Notes: a model not told the origin generated them from the sequence alone. Numbered from the stretch's first letter, positions 45,568-58,583 are shown. The stretch is 64,000 nucleotides of DNA from Triplophysa rosa (GCF_024868665.1 NC_079892.1:4626077-4690076), one strand, 5' to 3'. Program-made: numbers and translations.

Positions 45568-47619
45568 CATTATATGACGTATATTTTTTAGTCGTATTGC
45601 TCACCCCAAGTTGGAGCCATGCCTTAGTCTGTTTGTCACATGATGTGGCGACAAGTAAAATGAAGCATGTGAGACTTCTCTTTCTCTCTGTTAATCTCTT
45701 GAGTGTGGTGCACGAGCAGCAGGCTAAAACGGCGACTCCAAATGAAGCACAGAGAGACACAGAAGGGCTGTTGACAGCTTTATAAATGGCTTTTCCAGTT
45801 GATATATGTTCACCCAACTCCAGTCTAATTTTGTTTAAGTATTGTTTTGTTACCGTTGCTTCGGTCCATTTCAACAATAGAGCTTTCGTCTGTGCAAACA
45901 TGTATTCTGCACACAGCCGATGGAGTCTGAGAATTGTAGGAATGCTATAATTTATAGTCTTTCAAAAGTCTAAAAGCGTGTCGGACAGTGTTGCCAGACG
46001 TACCATAGTTATCGTATTTGTACCATAATTTTGACCTCTGTACCATGTACGATCACTAATGAAAAAAATCCCATAATGTACAATAATTTCAGAATTTTGT
46101 GACACTTCAAATGATGGTCGTTGTAATCGTATGGCTTCTATACTCATTGATCTAACTGCGTCTACCGTCGTGATTATGAGACGAACGTAAACGTGCAGTT
46201 ATACATGCCTCACTGTCTAAATAAATAGCTGTATTCAATACGTTTGACTCGTGTACGATAATTTTCTTCTAAATACAATAGTTTTGAGCTTCTGGTATGA
46301 TAGTTGGACATTTCCAATCTGGCAACACTGGTGTCTGAAAACGTGTGTGATAGGTGTCATAAACACAAATATGGTAGTGTGTTTTGTGCAATCTTTAATA
46401 TATCATTTGAAAACTAATTATAAACTTTATTTTAATACTGCAATGTCTCCATCTTGAGTTTATTTTGTCAGATATCAATTCTTTCATTGTTGCCTTATAA
46501 TTTTCTGAGAATGAATTTTAGGATCATGACAAGTCTCTGGAGAAGAGGGAACTAATTTTGGAATTAACGCACTTGGTGTACGATTAATTGCACCAACACA
46601 AAGCAAGTTACAGCGAGTCTTTAAACATGCGTTTGGCGACGAGCTTTAGTCTGTCGTGTGCGCTTGTTGGCATATCAAACGCGCACCACCCACAGAGAGA
46701 CACGCCATTACTAAATGTCACCGAGCACCATGAAAAGAAACCCCAAAATTGGAGAATTCAGGAAGAGGGTCATTGTTTCCACACAAGCGGCCTGTGGAGC
46801 TCAAGCATGGAGCTCAAATGAGTGAACAGTCTCCATCTCTTTAATTCCCCTCTTTAATTAAAGCAGGCAAAGGCGAGCACTCTCACATCTGCCTGAGCTC
46901 TGAAGTGTTTTCATACCGACGCCAATTACACCTTCCTTCCTAACGCTATGCTGTTTTGATCGGAGGGTAAGCCTCAGTATTAACAGCGTCATTTCACGCG
47001 GCCCTGTGCTTTCGGCGCTCCTCTTTTCCAGTCTCATTCAGATCACAGGAAAGTTGACGTTGAGCGAACGGTCCAATCTGCCCCCTTCGTGTGAAACACG
47101 GATCGTGTCATTTTCTCTCTTTATTTTGAAGTCTGTTCTTCTCGATTTTCTCCGCAGCGGCGCGTTAGTCGTCTCAAGCCCGCGCGTGCCTTTGACAATT
47201 GCAAATGTAAAGTTCACAACTGACTGCCTTTGCATCTGCTCTTTCAAGGCCGACCGTGTTTGACGCCGAGATGGTCTTGAGGATTTAAATTCCTCCGATG
47301 TGCTTCAAGTATCCCGAATGCTCGAGTGACGGGGGAGGTGGATCAATCGCAAAAAACTTCGCCACGCAAAGGTGCTGCCGACGACCGACTCGGGAAACCG
47401 TAGTGATGTGATGTCCCGGCCGAAAGAGGGGGATTGGGGTTGACGTGTTTTTAGGTTATGAATACGTCTAACAGTTAATAATGACATCTCATGCACCCTC
47501 AGAGATGACAATGTCCAATAATTCAACACAATGAGCACATCACTCAGAAATCTACCCTGAGCAAACAGTAAATCATTTTAGGGTGTTTATTGAAATTAAC
47601 TTGGAATGCATTTATTGAT
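45568..47619. other. Unannotated; possible conserved noncoding block
   Basis: No gene recognised. 46830-47300 is complex and repeat-free, with TTTAATTAAAG and CCAATTACACC words. Conservation cannot be tested here. Confidence 0.3.
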
Positions 47620-47816
47620 ATTTTCTGCTGCTGTTGAACGCAAAAGACGGTATTTTGAAGAACGTTGGTAAACAAACAACATTGGCCCCCAGTGACTACC
47701 TTTGTATGGACGCAAACCACATTTCTCAAAAATAGCTTCTTTTGTGTTCAAATACAGGTTTCGAATGACAAGAGGTTGAATAAATGATGACATATTTGGG
47801 TCAACTATCCCTTTAA
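47620..47816. mobile_element. Palindromic TTAA MITE, left tip lost
   Basis: TTGAACGCAAAAGACGGTATTT, GAAGAACGTTGGTAAACAAAC, GGCCCCCAGTGACTACC, CGAATGACAAGAGGTTGAATAA, TTGGGTCAACTATCCCTTTAA. Confidence 0.82.
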
Positions 47817-48529
47817 TGTCCATGGTTTTGAAGTTTAATGTTCAAAACACACGTATTTGTGATTTTGAGGTGTCATGACATACATACATTGTGCCACGCA
47901 GTGTATTACACAACCATTCACAATTGTGTATATGAAGGTTCGCAAAAGCTGACAGGTGCCACATCGTCCATTGACTTTGATTATAGCCTGCACCATCACG
48001 CTGGGCAGATAAGAAGAGCTTATGGCCTCCAAAACAATGAAACTCATAGCCAGTCATCACTAACGCTTAGACAGCGAAATCAATGCAGAGAAGCTTTGCT
48101 TGAATACAGTACAATACGGCAACATTTGTTCCAGCAAACAGTCCAGCTGAGATGATGGAGTACCATTAATCTGGTTCTCTGTGCCTCTCCCGCTCTCGTT
48201 CGCTCTCTCTTTCTCTCTCTCCCCATCTCCTCTTTATCTCTCTTATCTTGGTGACTGTGCAACAGCTAATCCCGAGGGATTTGAACCTAATGAATCTCAT
48301 TGATTTGTTCTGGAGGAATCAGGAACAAGATGGAATGGGGTGTTTTGACACAAAAAATTAGATTCATCCTCAAGTGTGTTTTGGTCACTGGGAGCTTTAG
48401 AGGTGAGAGAAATTTGGACTTGAGGTTTATAATTAGATTTTCCTCTCATGAACCCTCGGCAAAGTCTACTAGTCTTACTAACCTTTTCCTCGTGGCAAGG
48501 ATCTTAAAACAGCCTAGCTAGTTTGCAGG
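47817..48529. other. Unannotated, with CT-rich tract
   Basis: A degenerate CT-rich tract lies at about 48180-48243. Nothing else recognised. Confidence 0.4.
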
Positions 48530-49525
48530 TCTTAGACGGTTTTAGATAGTCTAGCCGGTCTGTCGGTTTGGTGAAGTTGATTTTAGTTTTTTTTAGATGG
48601 TTTCTAAAACTGACCAGCTGAAAACTAACCAAAACCTATGTAAAACTTGCAGAGGCCACATGAAACCAGCAAACCATGCTGTTGGTTTTTCATACAGTTC
48701 TTTTATAAGGAGCATTATTATACATATGTTACTATTATTTTTGGTGCATGTGTGTTGGTATAAGCTGGTTTAAGATACAGTAGTTTAGCCTGGCCAAGCT
48801 GGTTTTTAACTGGTCTAGCCGGTCTCCCAGCGAGGACAGTCTTATGTTTGGTTGGCCTGCTGGTATTCCGGCCTGTCCTGCTGAAAACTGCCCAAAACGC
48901 TCCAAAACTAGCTTGCAGAGGCCACACGAGACCAGCAAACCAGGCTGTTGGTTTTCAGACTGTTCTTTTAGAATAAGCATCATGATAAAGATGTTACTAT
49001 TTTTTGTATGTGTTTGCTGGAATTAGTATAAACCAGATGGTTTAAGATGGCTTGTTGGTTTTAGCAGGTTTAAGGTAATGTTGTAGGTCTCTCAGCCTGA
49101 CCAAGCTGGTTTTTAACTGGTCTAGCCGGTCTCCCAGCTTGGACAATCTTATGTTTGGTTGGCCCGCTGGTCTTCCGGTCTGACCTGCTGAAAACTGCCC
49201 AAAGCTCTCTAAAACCAGCTTGCAGAGTCTAGATAGAACCAGCAAACCAGGCTGTTGGTTTTTCGGACTGTTCTTTTACCATGAGCAAGGTCATACATAT
49301 ATTATTATATTTGTGTATGTGTGTGCTTAAAAATAGTTTAAACCACTAAGATGGTTTCTTGGTTTTATCTGGTTCAAGCTAACTTAGTAAGTCTCTATGC
49401 CTACACAAGCTGATTTATACTTGGTCTAGCCGGTCTCCCAACGAGGACGGTCTTATGTTTGGTTGGCCCAAGAGTATCCCAAACCTCTCTAAAACCAGCA
49501 AAACAAATCAGTTTGGCAAAGCTTT
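48530..49525. repeat. Tandem array of ~305-bp units
   Basis: TCTAGCCGGTCT recurs at about 48550, 48814, 49121 and 49425. CTTATGTTTGGTTGG recurs at 48841, 49148 and 49452. The pitch is about 264, then 307 and 304 bp. Each unit also carries AACCAGCAAACCAGGCTGTTGG and CTGCTGAAAACTGCCC. The ctggtttagctggt-type words are a known style of cyprinid repeat. Coding frames through it are incidental. A related fragment lies at about 63770-63855. Confidence 0.88.
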
Positions 49526-49559
49526 AAGGCCAACTAACCACTGTTTTATCTCCATTTGA

Positions 49560-50040
49560 ATGCTTGTTTGTTTTTACCAGGCTTGAAGCGCCGTTGGAAT
49601 CCCTTTCAACTATATCAGTGTGGTAATTCAAAGCCCGGAGGCTCGCTTTTATTTGCATTGAACAACATATAACACTCATAACAGCCATCAGAATTACATT
49701 CTCGCTGAGTAAATCCGCCTTTGTAGCAAAGTTGTGTATTTAATTAATTCTTCAATTCCCACTCCATTGGTAGCAGATTGTTTGGGGCTCCTCCTTTTAA
49801 TTAGCTTTTCTCCAGCACCCGGGCACAATGTTTCAATTAGACACTTAATGAAATTCAATGATCATAAAATGCAATTACCACCGTGGTGCATCTCTTCACT
49901 GAAACCAAGCGCTAACAAGCGAGAATTTCTTTTACCGTGGACGAGGAGCAGACGGGAAGAAAGGCATCTGGGGATTTGCGATCGGTCTTCTCCTGTTAGC
50001 GATGTTAGCAGTGGCGTAGGCTAAGGAAGATGGTGAGAGG
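49560..50040. other. Candidate conserved noncoding element
   Basis: Repeat-free and rich in homeodomain-type cores (TTTAATTAATTC, TTTTAATTAGC, TCAATTAGACACTTAATGA, GCAATTACC), with a balanced, non-decayed look typical of vertebrate enhancers near developmental genes. This is a judgement from texture only. Confidence 0.3.
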
Positions 50041-51851
50041 CCTGTCGTGATGCTTGACCCTCCTGAGATGACTAATTATGGATGATTTGCCAGTGGTGAA
50101 CTATGTGTGGGGTTTTTTTTAGAAAAATTAGACGTTACTTTAAATAATCAAGCTTATGACAGAGACAAATGTATTCGGTCAAATCAAACTTAAAAAATAC
50201 ATTTACATAACTAAAGGTATAAAAACAAATATCGGATTCTGTGTGCCCTTGTAGCACTCACTAAGCAGATGGTTTTACAGAAGTCACTGCACTACTCTTT
50301 ATCATATTTGACAGTAATATCAAATGTAAATGATAAAATACTATTCATGCCTTCAAAAACTTTCACTCCAATCTTTAGCGTGGAAGGTAAAACTTGACTG
50401 CCTGCAGTCATTTAAGGGACGATGGAATCGTTCAGAAGCATGTGCAGGGATTTCAGCCCGACGTGGACCGCCCGCTGCGGAAAATTGGCCAGTGACCCCC
50501 GAGACGGGTCAGTCCCAATTCACAGATGGCAAATTGCGTGGAAGGCATTGATTAATGGGAAAGACACAACTCGTTATAGTCGCCGGTGTCATCCCCGCTC
50601 GCACCCTCTTATTCCCACCACTCGTCTTTCATCAAGCCTCTGGATGAAATAACAATTTAACAATTGAACTCACCTTCTGCAATTAATGGCTTTCTCATTG
50701 AGGTAATTTTCAGAAGAGAATAAATACCGGAACGAGACCCGACAGAAGGAGGTGCGCATGTTTATTCATTGTTTACCATATGAGGAAGTATGCTTTTACG
50801 TAAGAGCGTATTTCGATATTCAAAATGTTTCTGAATACGCAAATTTACACTTCTGAGGTAAATGATCCAACAAATGGCTTGTTTAATGTTGTCCACATTA
50901 AGGCGAGATAAAAAAAACACATGATTCCCCAAATATATTTAGTGTAGTGGCTTGTAATGTGGATGTTTACTTTTATAAAAGGGGAAAAATAGTTTAGCTA
51001 CTTTGTGTAGCTACTTTTATTTTGTGTAGGTCAGAACCACCGTTTCAAAGTAGCTTCTCCAACACTGAAAGAAATTGATTCTTTAACCGTGGACCAAATA
51101 AAAAAGATCCTTGCCTCCCAACATCAATCACACGCTTAGAGAGAGAGGGACTCATTCAATATTAATCATCACCCAAATCTCTTTCCAATAACGTCTTGTC
51201 CGTCGTCCCCTTAGAGCAGTCGTTTTTACCTTTAAAGCACATGGTTTTTTTTGGTCAGGCTGATGGCAGATTGCCCTGACTGACTGTAGAGGTGCACGAA
51301 GAGAAGAGGTATTGGAGAAATATCATGTCTGATCCAGATCTTTCGCTCATGTCTAGGCAGAAGATGACTTATGGTTCGGACTCGCTCACCTGTGGCAGAG
51401 ACTCCTCTATTGCTGTCTAAGATGAGCGGAGGACGTATTCCTCTTTGATTTATGGAAGATGACAAATTACAACTCTGTTCATATTTTCTCCATCTTCAGG
51501 TAGAAACATAGAGACCTCACTGTTTTTTAAAACAGAAAACAATCAAGATTAACCTCTTAACGGCTCTATTTTTGAGCATTTTATTGATTGAAAAAACAAG
51601 TTCAAAGTAAAATTTGTGTTTTAGCTTTTAAATGATGCATAGTTTTTGATAGTTCACATCATGTTGACACAATTGTGGTCCGTTGCTCACAAGAAACTCT
51701 CATTTAACTTCAGATGACTAAATGTTAAGTTAAGTAGCAATACAGAATGCACCACTTAAAGATTTTTATGCCGCTCTTGTGTTTGTTTTTATTTGTTTGT
51801 TTATTTTGTGCAGATTGACAGCATTACGTGGTTTCATTATCAACCCGGTCA
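50041..51851. other. Unannotated sequence
   Basis: No gene or element recognised. Confidence 0.4.
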
Positions 51852-52231
51852 CATGAATTGCGTATAAATAACACGCTGTTGCATTATCGTGAAATACGTA
51901 CGCCAAAGTTCGATTTTACTTGCATAAATACGCCAATGTATGCGTGCACCTCGCTGGAGAGCAGCCATTTTGAAACGTACATGAAGAGGAAACACTGAAA
52001 TAATTAAAATAATACTGATAGGTTTAGGGTTTGGGATAGGGTAGAGGTTATAATATGCACGCACGCTAACATTAGGCTTAGGGTTTGAGTTAGGGGACAG
52101 GTTAATAAGACAAATTGCCGGTTAATATGCACGCGTGCTAAATTGGCGTATCATATGCACGCAAAATCGAACTTTGGCGTATACGTATTTCACAATAATG
52201 CAACGTGCGTGTTATTTATACGCAATTCATG
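51852..52231. mobile_element. 380-bp inverted-repeat MITE
   Basis: Left end CATGAATTGCGTATAAATAA and right end TTATTTATACGCAATTCATG are exact inverted repeats. The arms go on matching through GTTGCATTATCGTGAAATACG and GCCAAAGTTCGATTTT for about 110 bp. The centre contains GGTTTAGGGTTTGGGATAGGG and GGCTTAGGGTTTGAGTTAGGG, a TTAGGG-like local repeat. Noncoding. Confidence 0.85.
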
Positions 52232-52676
52232 AGAATGGCCTGTCATTATACATAGAGAAAGAGCTGTGTGAAGATTATTCACAAAGCATGCTTTATGTAA
52301 GCATCTAATCCAGTGTATGCAGGTGGGAGAAGAGTTTGGCGTCTTGTCACCTTCATGCCTAGTTTTATTAAGGAATTTGATCTGCTCTTATCACCTACAT
52401 AGATGAGGAACAAAACAAGCTTAACTGAAATAAGATGAATGACATCTTTTTTAACAGTTCAAAGATGTCAAAGAAATCCATTTTGTCTTTATAGTGTATG
52501 CTTGCAAAGGACAAGTGTACTTTCTAGTACATATTTTCTGACAAATGATGTACCGCTTTATGGTGTTCCATCAAGGTAAGTATTTATTTAGTATTCTATG
52601 TTTTTACTATAGATTTATGAAGTATGTATTTATTTATCAAATATTTTTTTGTATTTTGTATTTGTACCATGGTGGG
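52232..52676. other. Unannotated sequence
   Basis: AT-rich, nothing recognised. Confidence 0.4.
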
Positions 52677-53121
52677 TGGATGCGTGGATGCGTGGATAGA
52701 TAGATAGATGGATTGACAGACAGAGAGGGATGGATGGATGGATAGATGGAGAGAGAGAAGGATGGATGGATGGATTGACAGACAGAGAGGGATGGATGGA
52801 TGGATAGATGGAGAGAGAGAAGGATGGATGGATGGATTGACAGACAGAGAGAGATGGACGGATGGATGGATAGATGGAGAGAGAAATGGATAGACTGATG
52901 TGGATCGATAAATAACAGACATATAGATGGAGAGAGAGATGGATAGATAGACATAATGATGGATGGATGGAGGGATAGATAGATGGATTGACAGACAGTG
53001 AGAGATGGATAGATGGAGAGAGAGAATGATGGATGATTTATAGATGGATTGACAGAGAGAGAGAAGTGGATAGACAGATATGGATGGATAAATAAACAGA
53101 TGGATAGATGGAGAGAGACAC
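52677..53121. repeat. GATG/GATA array with 62-bp higher-order unit
   Basis: GATTGACAGACAGAGAG recurs at 52711, 52773 and 52835 (62-bp steps), then at 52986 and 53047, with GATGGATGGATAGATGGAGA between. The long Ser/His/Ile/Leu frames on the minus strand are translations of this repeat. Confidence 0.95.
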
Positions 53122-54547
53122 ACATTGCATTCAAAGGGAGTAAGTCACAAACTAATTATAAGCCCGCTTACCTCATCATATTTCTCGGTACGGCCCTCCG
53201 CCGAGTTCATTTTCCCTCGTTTAATTGCCGTGTGAACCAGAACCGCAGAGATGCCCGCCGCACCACTTAGTGCCCATTTAAGCCGAGCTGAACTCTCATC
53301 CCAATGTGTTAAAAGACTTGTTATCAAAAAATGGCTAACAATGGCACAACACGACCAGTGATCTTAGATTAATAGGAGTCGAGCGAACACATTTCTCTAG
53401 GCTTGTAGAGAAGGTGGAATGCCAAGTCAGATTGTTAATCCATTTAAAATGGCTCAACATTGTGAAGCGCTCAACACGCTTAGAGTTTCGCGTTTGCGCT
53501 CTTTGTTGCGAAAGAATATTTTAATTTGGAGTGCTGATACGGGTTTAGAAAGGATTTGTAGGGGTCCTGAACATAGGTTACATTTATGTACATTTTTGGT
53601 TGAAAGTGCTTGCTAACATTTATACGTTTTAATATTTTTCATATTTGGAGACTTTTGCATGGGTAAGCACCTCTTCCTTTTTTCAAATTTCTAGGTATTT
53701 CTAAAAGACACACAAAGTTTTAACAAGAATGCAGTATTATTAGCGATCCCTTTCTCAGCGTGCTTATTTATGTGCGTTTTCATTCATCACGAGATATTTT
53801 AGCCGGAGTGCTGAGTCATCTTCAATAAAACTTTGCTTAATGCGACGCTGGATGATGGCCAGGTCTCCTCCTTTGCTCAATAGATCACACATGTATAACC
53901 GCAACAAGCCTACATGCATTATGCCATCCATCTATCAGAGCAGGTCAGAGCTGCCGGCCCTCCTCTCGGTGTGTCTGTAAACATTTTATTTTATTTGTCG
54001 CAGATTTTTTTTATTTTACATTGTGATTGTGTTATTTGTCTTCGCAGCAGAATTGAAATATATGAACCTTGTCCTGACGTACACCCGGTTTCCGTCAGGT
54101 TTTGTTTTAATGACTTTATACACAGCAGGTCTGATGGGGGATTTTTATTCAGAGTCTCTGAGCCGAGATTTTGCTAGCTGAGACTTTGAAGCACAGGTGA
54201 TGAATTAGCATGATGAGGGTGGAAGAGTTCAGACTCTCACCTTTCGGCACGCGCAGCGTTGCATATTTTAAAAGTCTGAAGAAGTTCTGATTTCTCTTTA
54301 TTGATGTTTTTCGAGCCTGCCATGATTTTGAATCGTATCTTGGCATTTTATCAACCATCATCCTGAGATGCTTTGACAGTATTGAAGTAGTTCTTCAATA
54401 GTTTTTAGAAAGTTTTTTCCTCATTAATTGGTTCATGCATTTTGAAAACATTTTGTTTAAATACATTGTTTTCTGTAATGAACAAAACTAATGTGTGACA
54501 ATTATACATATATTATATCAATATATGAATATATTTTTTCACCTAAC
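53122..54547. other. Unannotated sequence
   Basis: No gene or element recognised. Confidence 0.4.
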
Positions 54548-54928
54548 TTAAGGCGCAATTTGGAGATTTTAGTAGCATCTAGCGGTGAGGTTGTGAATTG
54601 CAACCAACAGCTCACTCCACCCTTCCCTTATGAAGCACTACGGTGGCTGACAGAGGACAAACATGTTGTCACATTTTTGCTACTTTGCTGAAGGAGGTAA
54701 CATATTTATGAAGCGCGCTCTTTGGAGCAGTTTTTCCGTTTAGAGCTACTGTAGAAACAACAAGGTGAATTCCATGCAAGGGGACCCGCGGTGTATGTAG
54801 ATAGAAATAGCTCATTCTAAGATAATAAAATCATAACGCTTCATTGTGTAAGGTATTTATACAGCTCTGAGGACATAGTCATGTATATTACATTGCATTT
54901 CTGAAAAATCACACATGTGGACCTTCAG
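54548..54928. mobile_element. TTAAAGGTCCAGTGT-type MITE, copy 2
   Basis: Longer relative of 6504-6848: TAGCATCTAGCGGTGAGGTTG, AACCAACAGCTCACTCCACCC, GGTGGCTGACAGAGGAC, GCGCGCTCTTTGGAGCAG, AAGGGGACCCGCGGTGTATG, CTCATTCTAAGATAATAAAA, ending ATGTGGACCTTCA. It retains the GCGCGCTC block that copy 1 lacks. Confidence 0.8.
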
Positions 54929-55649
54929 TTCAATTCAATTTCTTGTCAATTTCTCAACGGTTTAAATGGTAGTGTATATAAAAAAGTTCAAATGAATTGA
55001 AGAATTTGGCATTTGACGTTCCACTTGATGCTGATGTTTTACTACAGATGTGCAGACACCCATCCGCTTTTACACTGACCAAACAAACCAAATCCATCAC
55101 CAGAAGCTTTGTTTTTTTGTTTTTGTTTTTGTTTTTGTTTTTATTGTTGAGGCACCCTGAGCAACACAAGTCATTTCTCTGGGGTTCATCAAAATTCTCC
55201 ATGATCTCTGCAGCTCAGAATCAAATCGTACAGAGTCAAACACATGGGTAAACCTAAAAAAACGCCTGATGTACCTGACCTTCAAGAGGAGTAACAAAAA
55301 GTGAAGCGGAAAAGATTCTCTTGCTGACAGGCCGCAGCGCTGCTCATCTTCCGAGTGTTGCCCTGGTGTCAATTCCATTTCATCACTCTTTAAAAGTTGT
55401 GCAGGACTGGTCAGGATAGCCAAAGAATAAATTCTGCTCTTGGCTGTGGGTGAAAAGCTGCTTAGTTGTGGTGCAGTCGTGAGGATGAACTGAACACGCC
55501 CCGGGGAAAAAAAATGCCGTAGGATAGAGAAGTGTGTATGATGCTATGCTCTATGCTTTTAAGCATTACATCTTCCTATGTATGTTACCCAGGGTATAGA
55601 GCACGATGTTTCCCTCATATAACCTTGTAAATTATATATTTTTTGCATT
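54929..55649. other. Unannotated, with GTTTTT repeat
   Basis: A (GTTTTT)n repeat of about 38 bp lies at 55106-55144. Otherwise no feature recognised. Confidence 0.4.
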
Positions 55650-55800
55650 TTATCTAGTTTTTCTTCTGCAAAACACAGGAGAAGATATTTTGAAAAATGT
55701 TTGTAACCAAAAACCGTTCCTCCCCATTGACTTCTATTGTATAGAGACAAAACGAAAGCTAGTCAATGGGGACCAACGGTTTTCTACTACGACATGTCTT
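55650..55800. mobile_element. Palindromic TTAA MITE, central fragment
   Basis: TTTCTTCTGCAAAACACAGGAG, AAGATATTTTGAAAAATGTTTG, CCCATTGACTTCTATTGTATAG, then the start of the inverted arm GTCAATGGGGACCAACGG. Both tips are lost. Confidence 0.75.
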
Positions 55801-56889
55801 TTACCCTGACATTTTCTTTATTTGTACTGTATGTCTAATAAGGTTGAGCAACTTTACTGCACTGCAGAGAATCTTCTTTGGCAAGGCCAAACTCTAAATG
55901 CAAGCCTTCGTGTTTACAGGCTCACTCGGGGAGAGAAGATCTAGGCCATAACACTAACCAATTACTTTCTCTCAGCGCAATTATGAATATTCACCAAAAC
56001 ATAAAATATTGATTGGCCCGTGATAACTTTGACCCGCGGTGAAAATTAAAACAAATATTAATCACATGCCAGAATAATAGCGATATTTATGAGGTCCGGT
56101 GTGATGTTGCGGATGAAGTCGAAAATATGATGAGATAACCTCCATTTGTGTTCTCCAATCTACTTTCGTAATCGAGGGGACTATGTATGTCCAATTAATT
56201 GCTAAGCCCAATGACACACACACACTTTTTCATATCAAAGACATCCATGTCCGCTAGCAGAATGACTAAATGTCAAGCTTTCACGTTCCCCTTGCGGATT
56301 GTGATATCGTTCCGTCTTATTGCATTTAGAGCTTATCGGGTTTGTCCTTTTCTCCCGGATGGTAATGAACCTCTTCACCATCCCTGTATGTGTAACTTTT
56401 AAATTACCCACAAAACCGAGGAGATGTCATTGAATGTTGTTGTGTGCACATTGGCTGTGAGGGTGTGTCAAATGGTGTGCAGAGACGCCAGATGCTGTAC
56501 TGAACTAGTAGGACTATTATAAAGCAATCTGCATTTGGTGGGGTTTTTTGATGCATGTGTCTGGATGAGTGTGTGACCTACCTGTACTTTTTGGGACATT
56601 CCTGATTAATGGCTGGTGTTGAAGTTAACGTTGAATCTTGCGGTCCATGGTGGTTCTTATCACAGCATGCTTTAATATTGTACTTTGTATTATTTTTTAT
56701 GATAATCCTAATGTTTTATTTTCGAGGTGAACAAATCACAGTTTTTCAATGACTTCTGCATCTCAATGTACGTATGAACTGTTTTGATTCATTTTCATGG
56801 GGACTAAAAGTTTGAAACACATTTTGAAAGATATAAATTTCAAAATGTAAAATCTGGTTTGTAAAATTGTAAAGTCTCTCTTGTAAAAG
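55801..56889. other. Unannotated; possible conserved noncoding block
   Basis: 56010-56410 is complex, repeat-free DNA with TTGATTGGCCCGTGATAA, GTCCAATTAATTGC and ATATTAATCACATGCC words. It looks enhancer-like but is untestable here. Confidence 0.3.
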
Positions 56890-56950
56890 ACATAATTGAT
56901 CTTATTGGGACTTCCTGGTCAAATAAAGGTGAAATAAAATAAAAATGCAT
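56890..56950 (+). mobile_element. Probable LINE 3' tail
   Basis: TTATTGGGACTTCCTGGTCAAATAAAGGTGAAATAAAATAAA matches in style the conserved 3' end of several fish LINEs (GGGAC/TTTCCTGGT-AAATAAAGGT followed by an A-rich tail). Only the tail is recognisable. Confidence 0.55.
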
Positions 56951-58583
56951 CTAATTAAAAGTCATTAAGTACGAGAAAAAATGCGAAATTACAAGAAAAA
57001 TTGTACAAATGTAAAAATGTGCACAAATTGTACACTCTTTAAAAAACTGTTAAATGGTTTTACTTCACTGCGACTCATCAAGGTAAGTTAAGCCATTTCA
57101 ACTTATTTGTATAAGTTACAGCAACTCACCACTGAGCAAAATAAAAAAATGAAAATTACTTGTACAGCCATTTTGATTGTACTTAAAAATTTACAGTGGC
57201 AGCAAAACCATGTCCCGTTTATGTTTTGGATACAAATGCCGCAGGCATTTTCTGCTTTGATATTTGGGGAACATCGACCAAATGCATGTAAACATAATAT
57301 TAGTAGCATAATAAAACGATGCAAAATATACAGTAAACAAGCACACAAGGGGTGGGACATCTGTAAGACAGCAGCATCATTTGAACACTCCCCGAGTCAC
57401 TCCCAACCTCTCCATGCAGATTCCTCATTAATCCGCTGATAAAACCTGCCACCAGCGTTCTGGCAACTTAAACACAGGACGATACTTACTGTACCATGTG
57501 AAGCAACTTTGAAAAGGTTTCTACTCTTAGCTCATCCAGTACACATCTGCATCAGTCTAATTAGCAGCGATGTTGGCTTGGTCAGATTAAAGGTCAGGCG
57601 GTTCTCTGAAGCATGTCTCCTGCAGTCCCAGCCACGCCGGTGTGAGCAGGTGTCAGACGCGGTCAGGCAGAAATCTATCTGTCTGTTCGCGCTCGTTTCC
57701 GGGGGGAAACGAGCAGCATCTGCTGAACAGGTTTATCTCTTGTAAAATTGGATGGCTGCGTCTACCAAGAGTCCATCTCAACTCAACGAGAGGAAAAATA
57801 AAAGCAACGGTTTGTTTGAACTTTCTTTGCGATCGGTTATGCAGAAAATGCATTTGCAAAATCTCATAGACTTGCTTTGTTGCATTGTTCAATTGCCGAA
57901 CAAACAATTTCAAGGGAGACAAGTAACACAAGCGTATTATTTAAGCAGTAAAATAAAAGACAGGTGGTGTAAATAAAAGGATTACTGATATCCTGATGTT
58001 AATTTAGTCGTCTGTGAGAGGAATCAGGGGAGGTTTTGAGCTTTCTTCCACTTCTATTTTCTTTGTATCGATCGGCGCTGCGTTTTTGAATAATCCTCTG
58101 CATTTTTGGTGAGGTTCTCCCAAAGTCCCCGACAATCTGTTTCAGCTACGCCTCACATCCCCCTGAAGTCCTACAGGACCTATGGCTGACTTCCGCAGCT
58201 CGGCACGAGCGAAGCAGATGAGAATCTCTGTGGTAAATTTATGTAGTCTTTGTTTTCGTTGTCATGTCAATGGGTTTCGTCTCTCCTGCGATGCAGACGT
58301 GCGTTCGGATGAAAAGAAGCAGGAGGACCTCTGGCTCCTGAAGGATTTCTGGTGTGGTTTACTTTCATAGCATTGTCAATAGCAATTACAGCGCGAGGCT
58401 TTTCCCCGAGCTGCGGCATCACAGGTCTGGGAAAGTTGCCGGCAGCCATGTGCTCCCTCATTAAGACTGAAGGAAGTTACCGGCAGTATAAAAACAGCCC
58501 TGATTCCGGGAACTGTTGACATATCCTATATAATATAAAGCATGGTTCTCAACTTCAGGGACAAAATACACTTGTGTGCAAAT
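56951..58583. other. Unannotated, one short hairpin
   Basis: A perfect 10-bp stem with GGGG loop lies at 57691-57714 (GCTCGTTTCC / GGAAACGAGC). 58000-58500 is complex and repeat-free. No gene recognised. Confidence 0.35.

Noticed and set aside
48718..49245. Minus-strand frames of 60-82 codons recurring at ~305-bp spacing
   Set aside because: Recurrence follows the tandem array; frames are not maintained between units.
52596..53134. Two minus-strand frames of 165 and 175 codons rich in Ser, Ile, His, Leu and Pro
   Set aside because: Generated by the GATG/GATA tandem repeat; no unique domain.
57101..57439. 110-codon plus-strand frame starting near 57107
   Set aside because: Lys/Gln/Thr-rich start in AT-rich DNA, no motif; the opposite strand is equally open.
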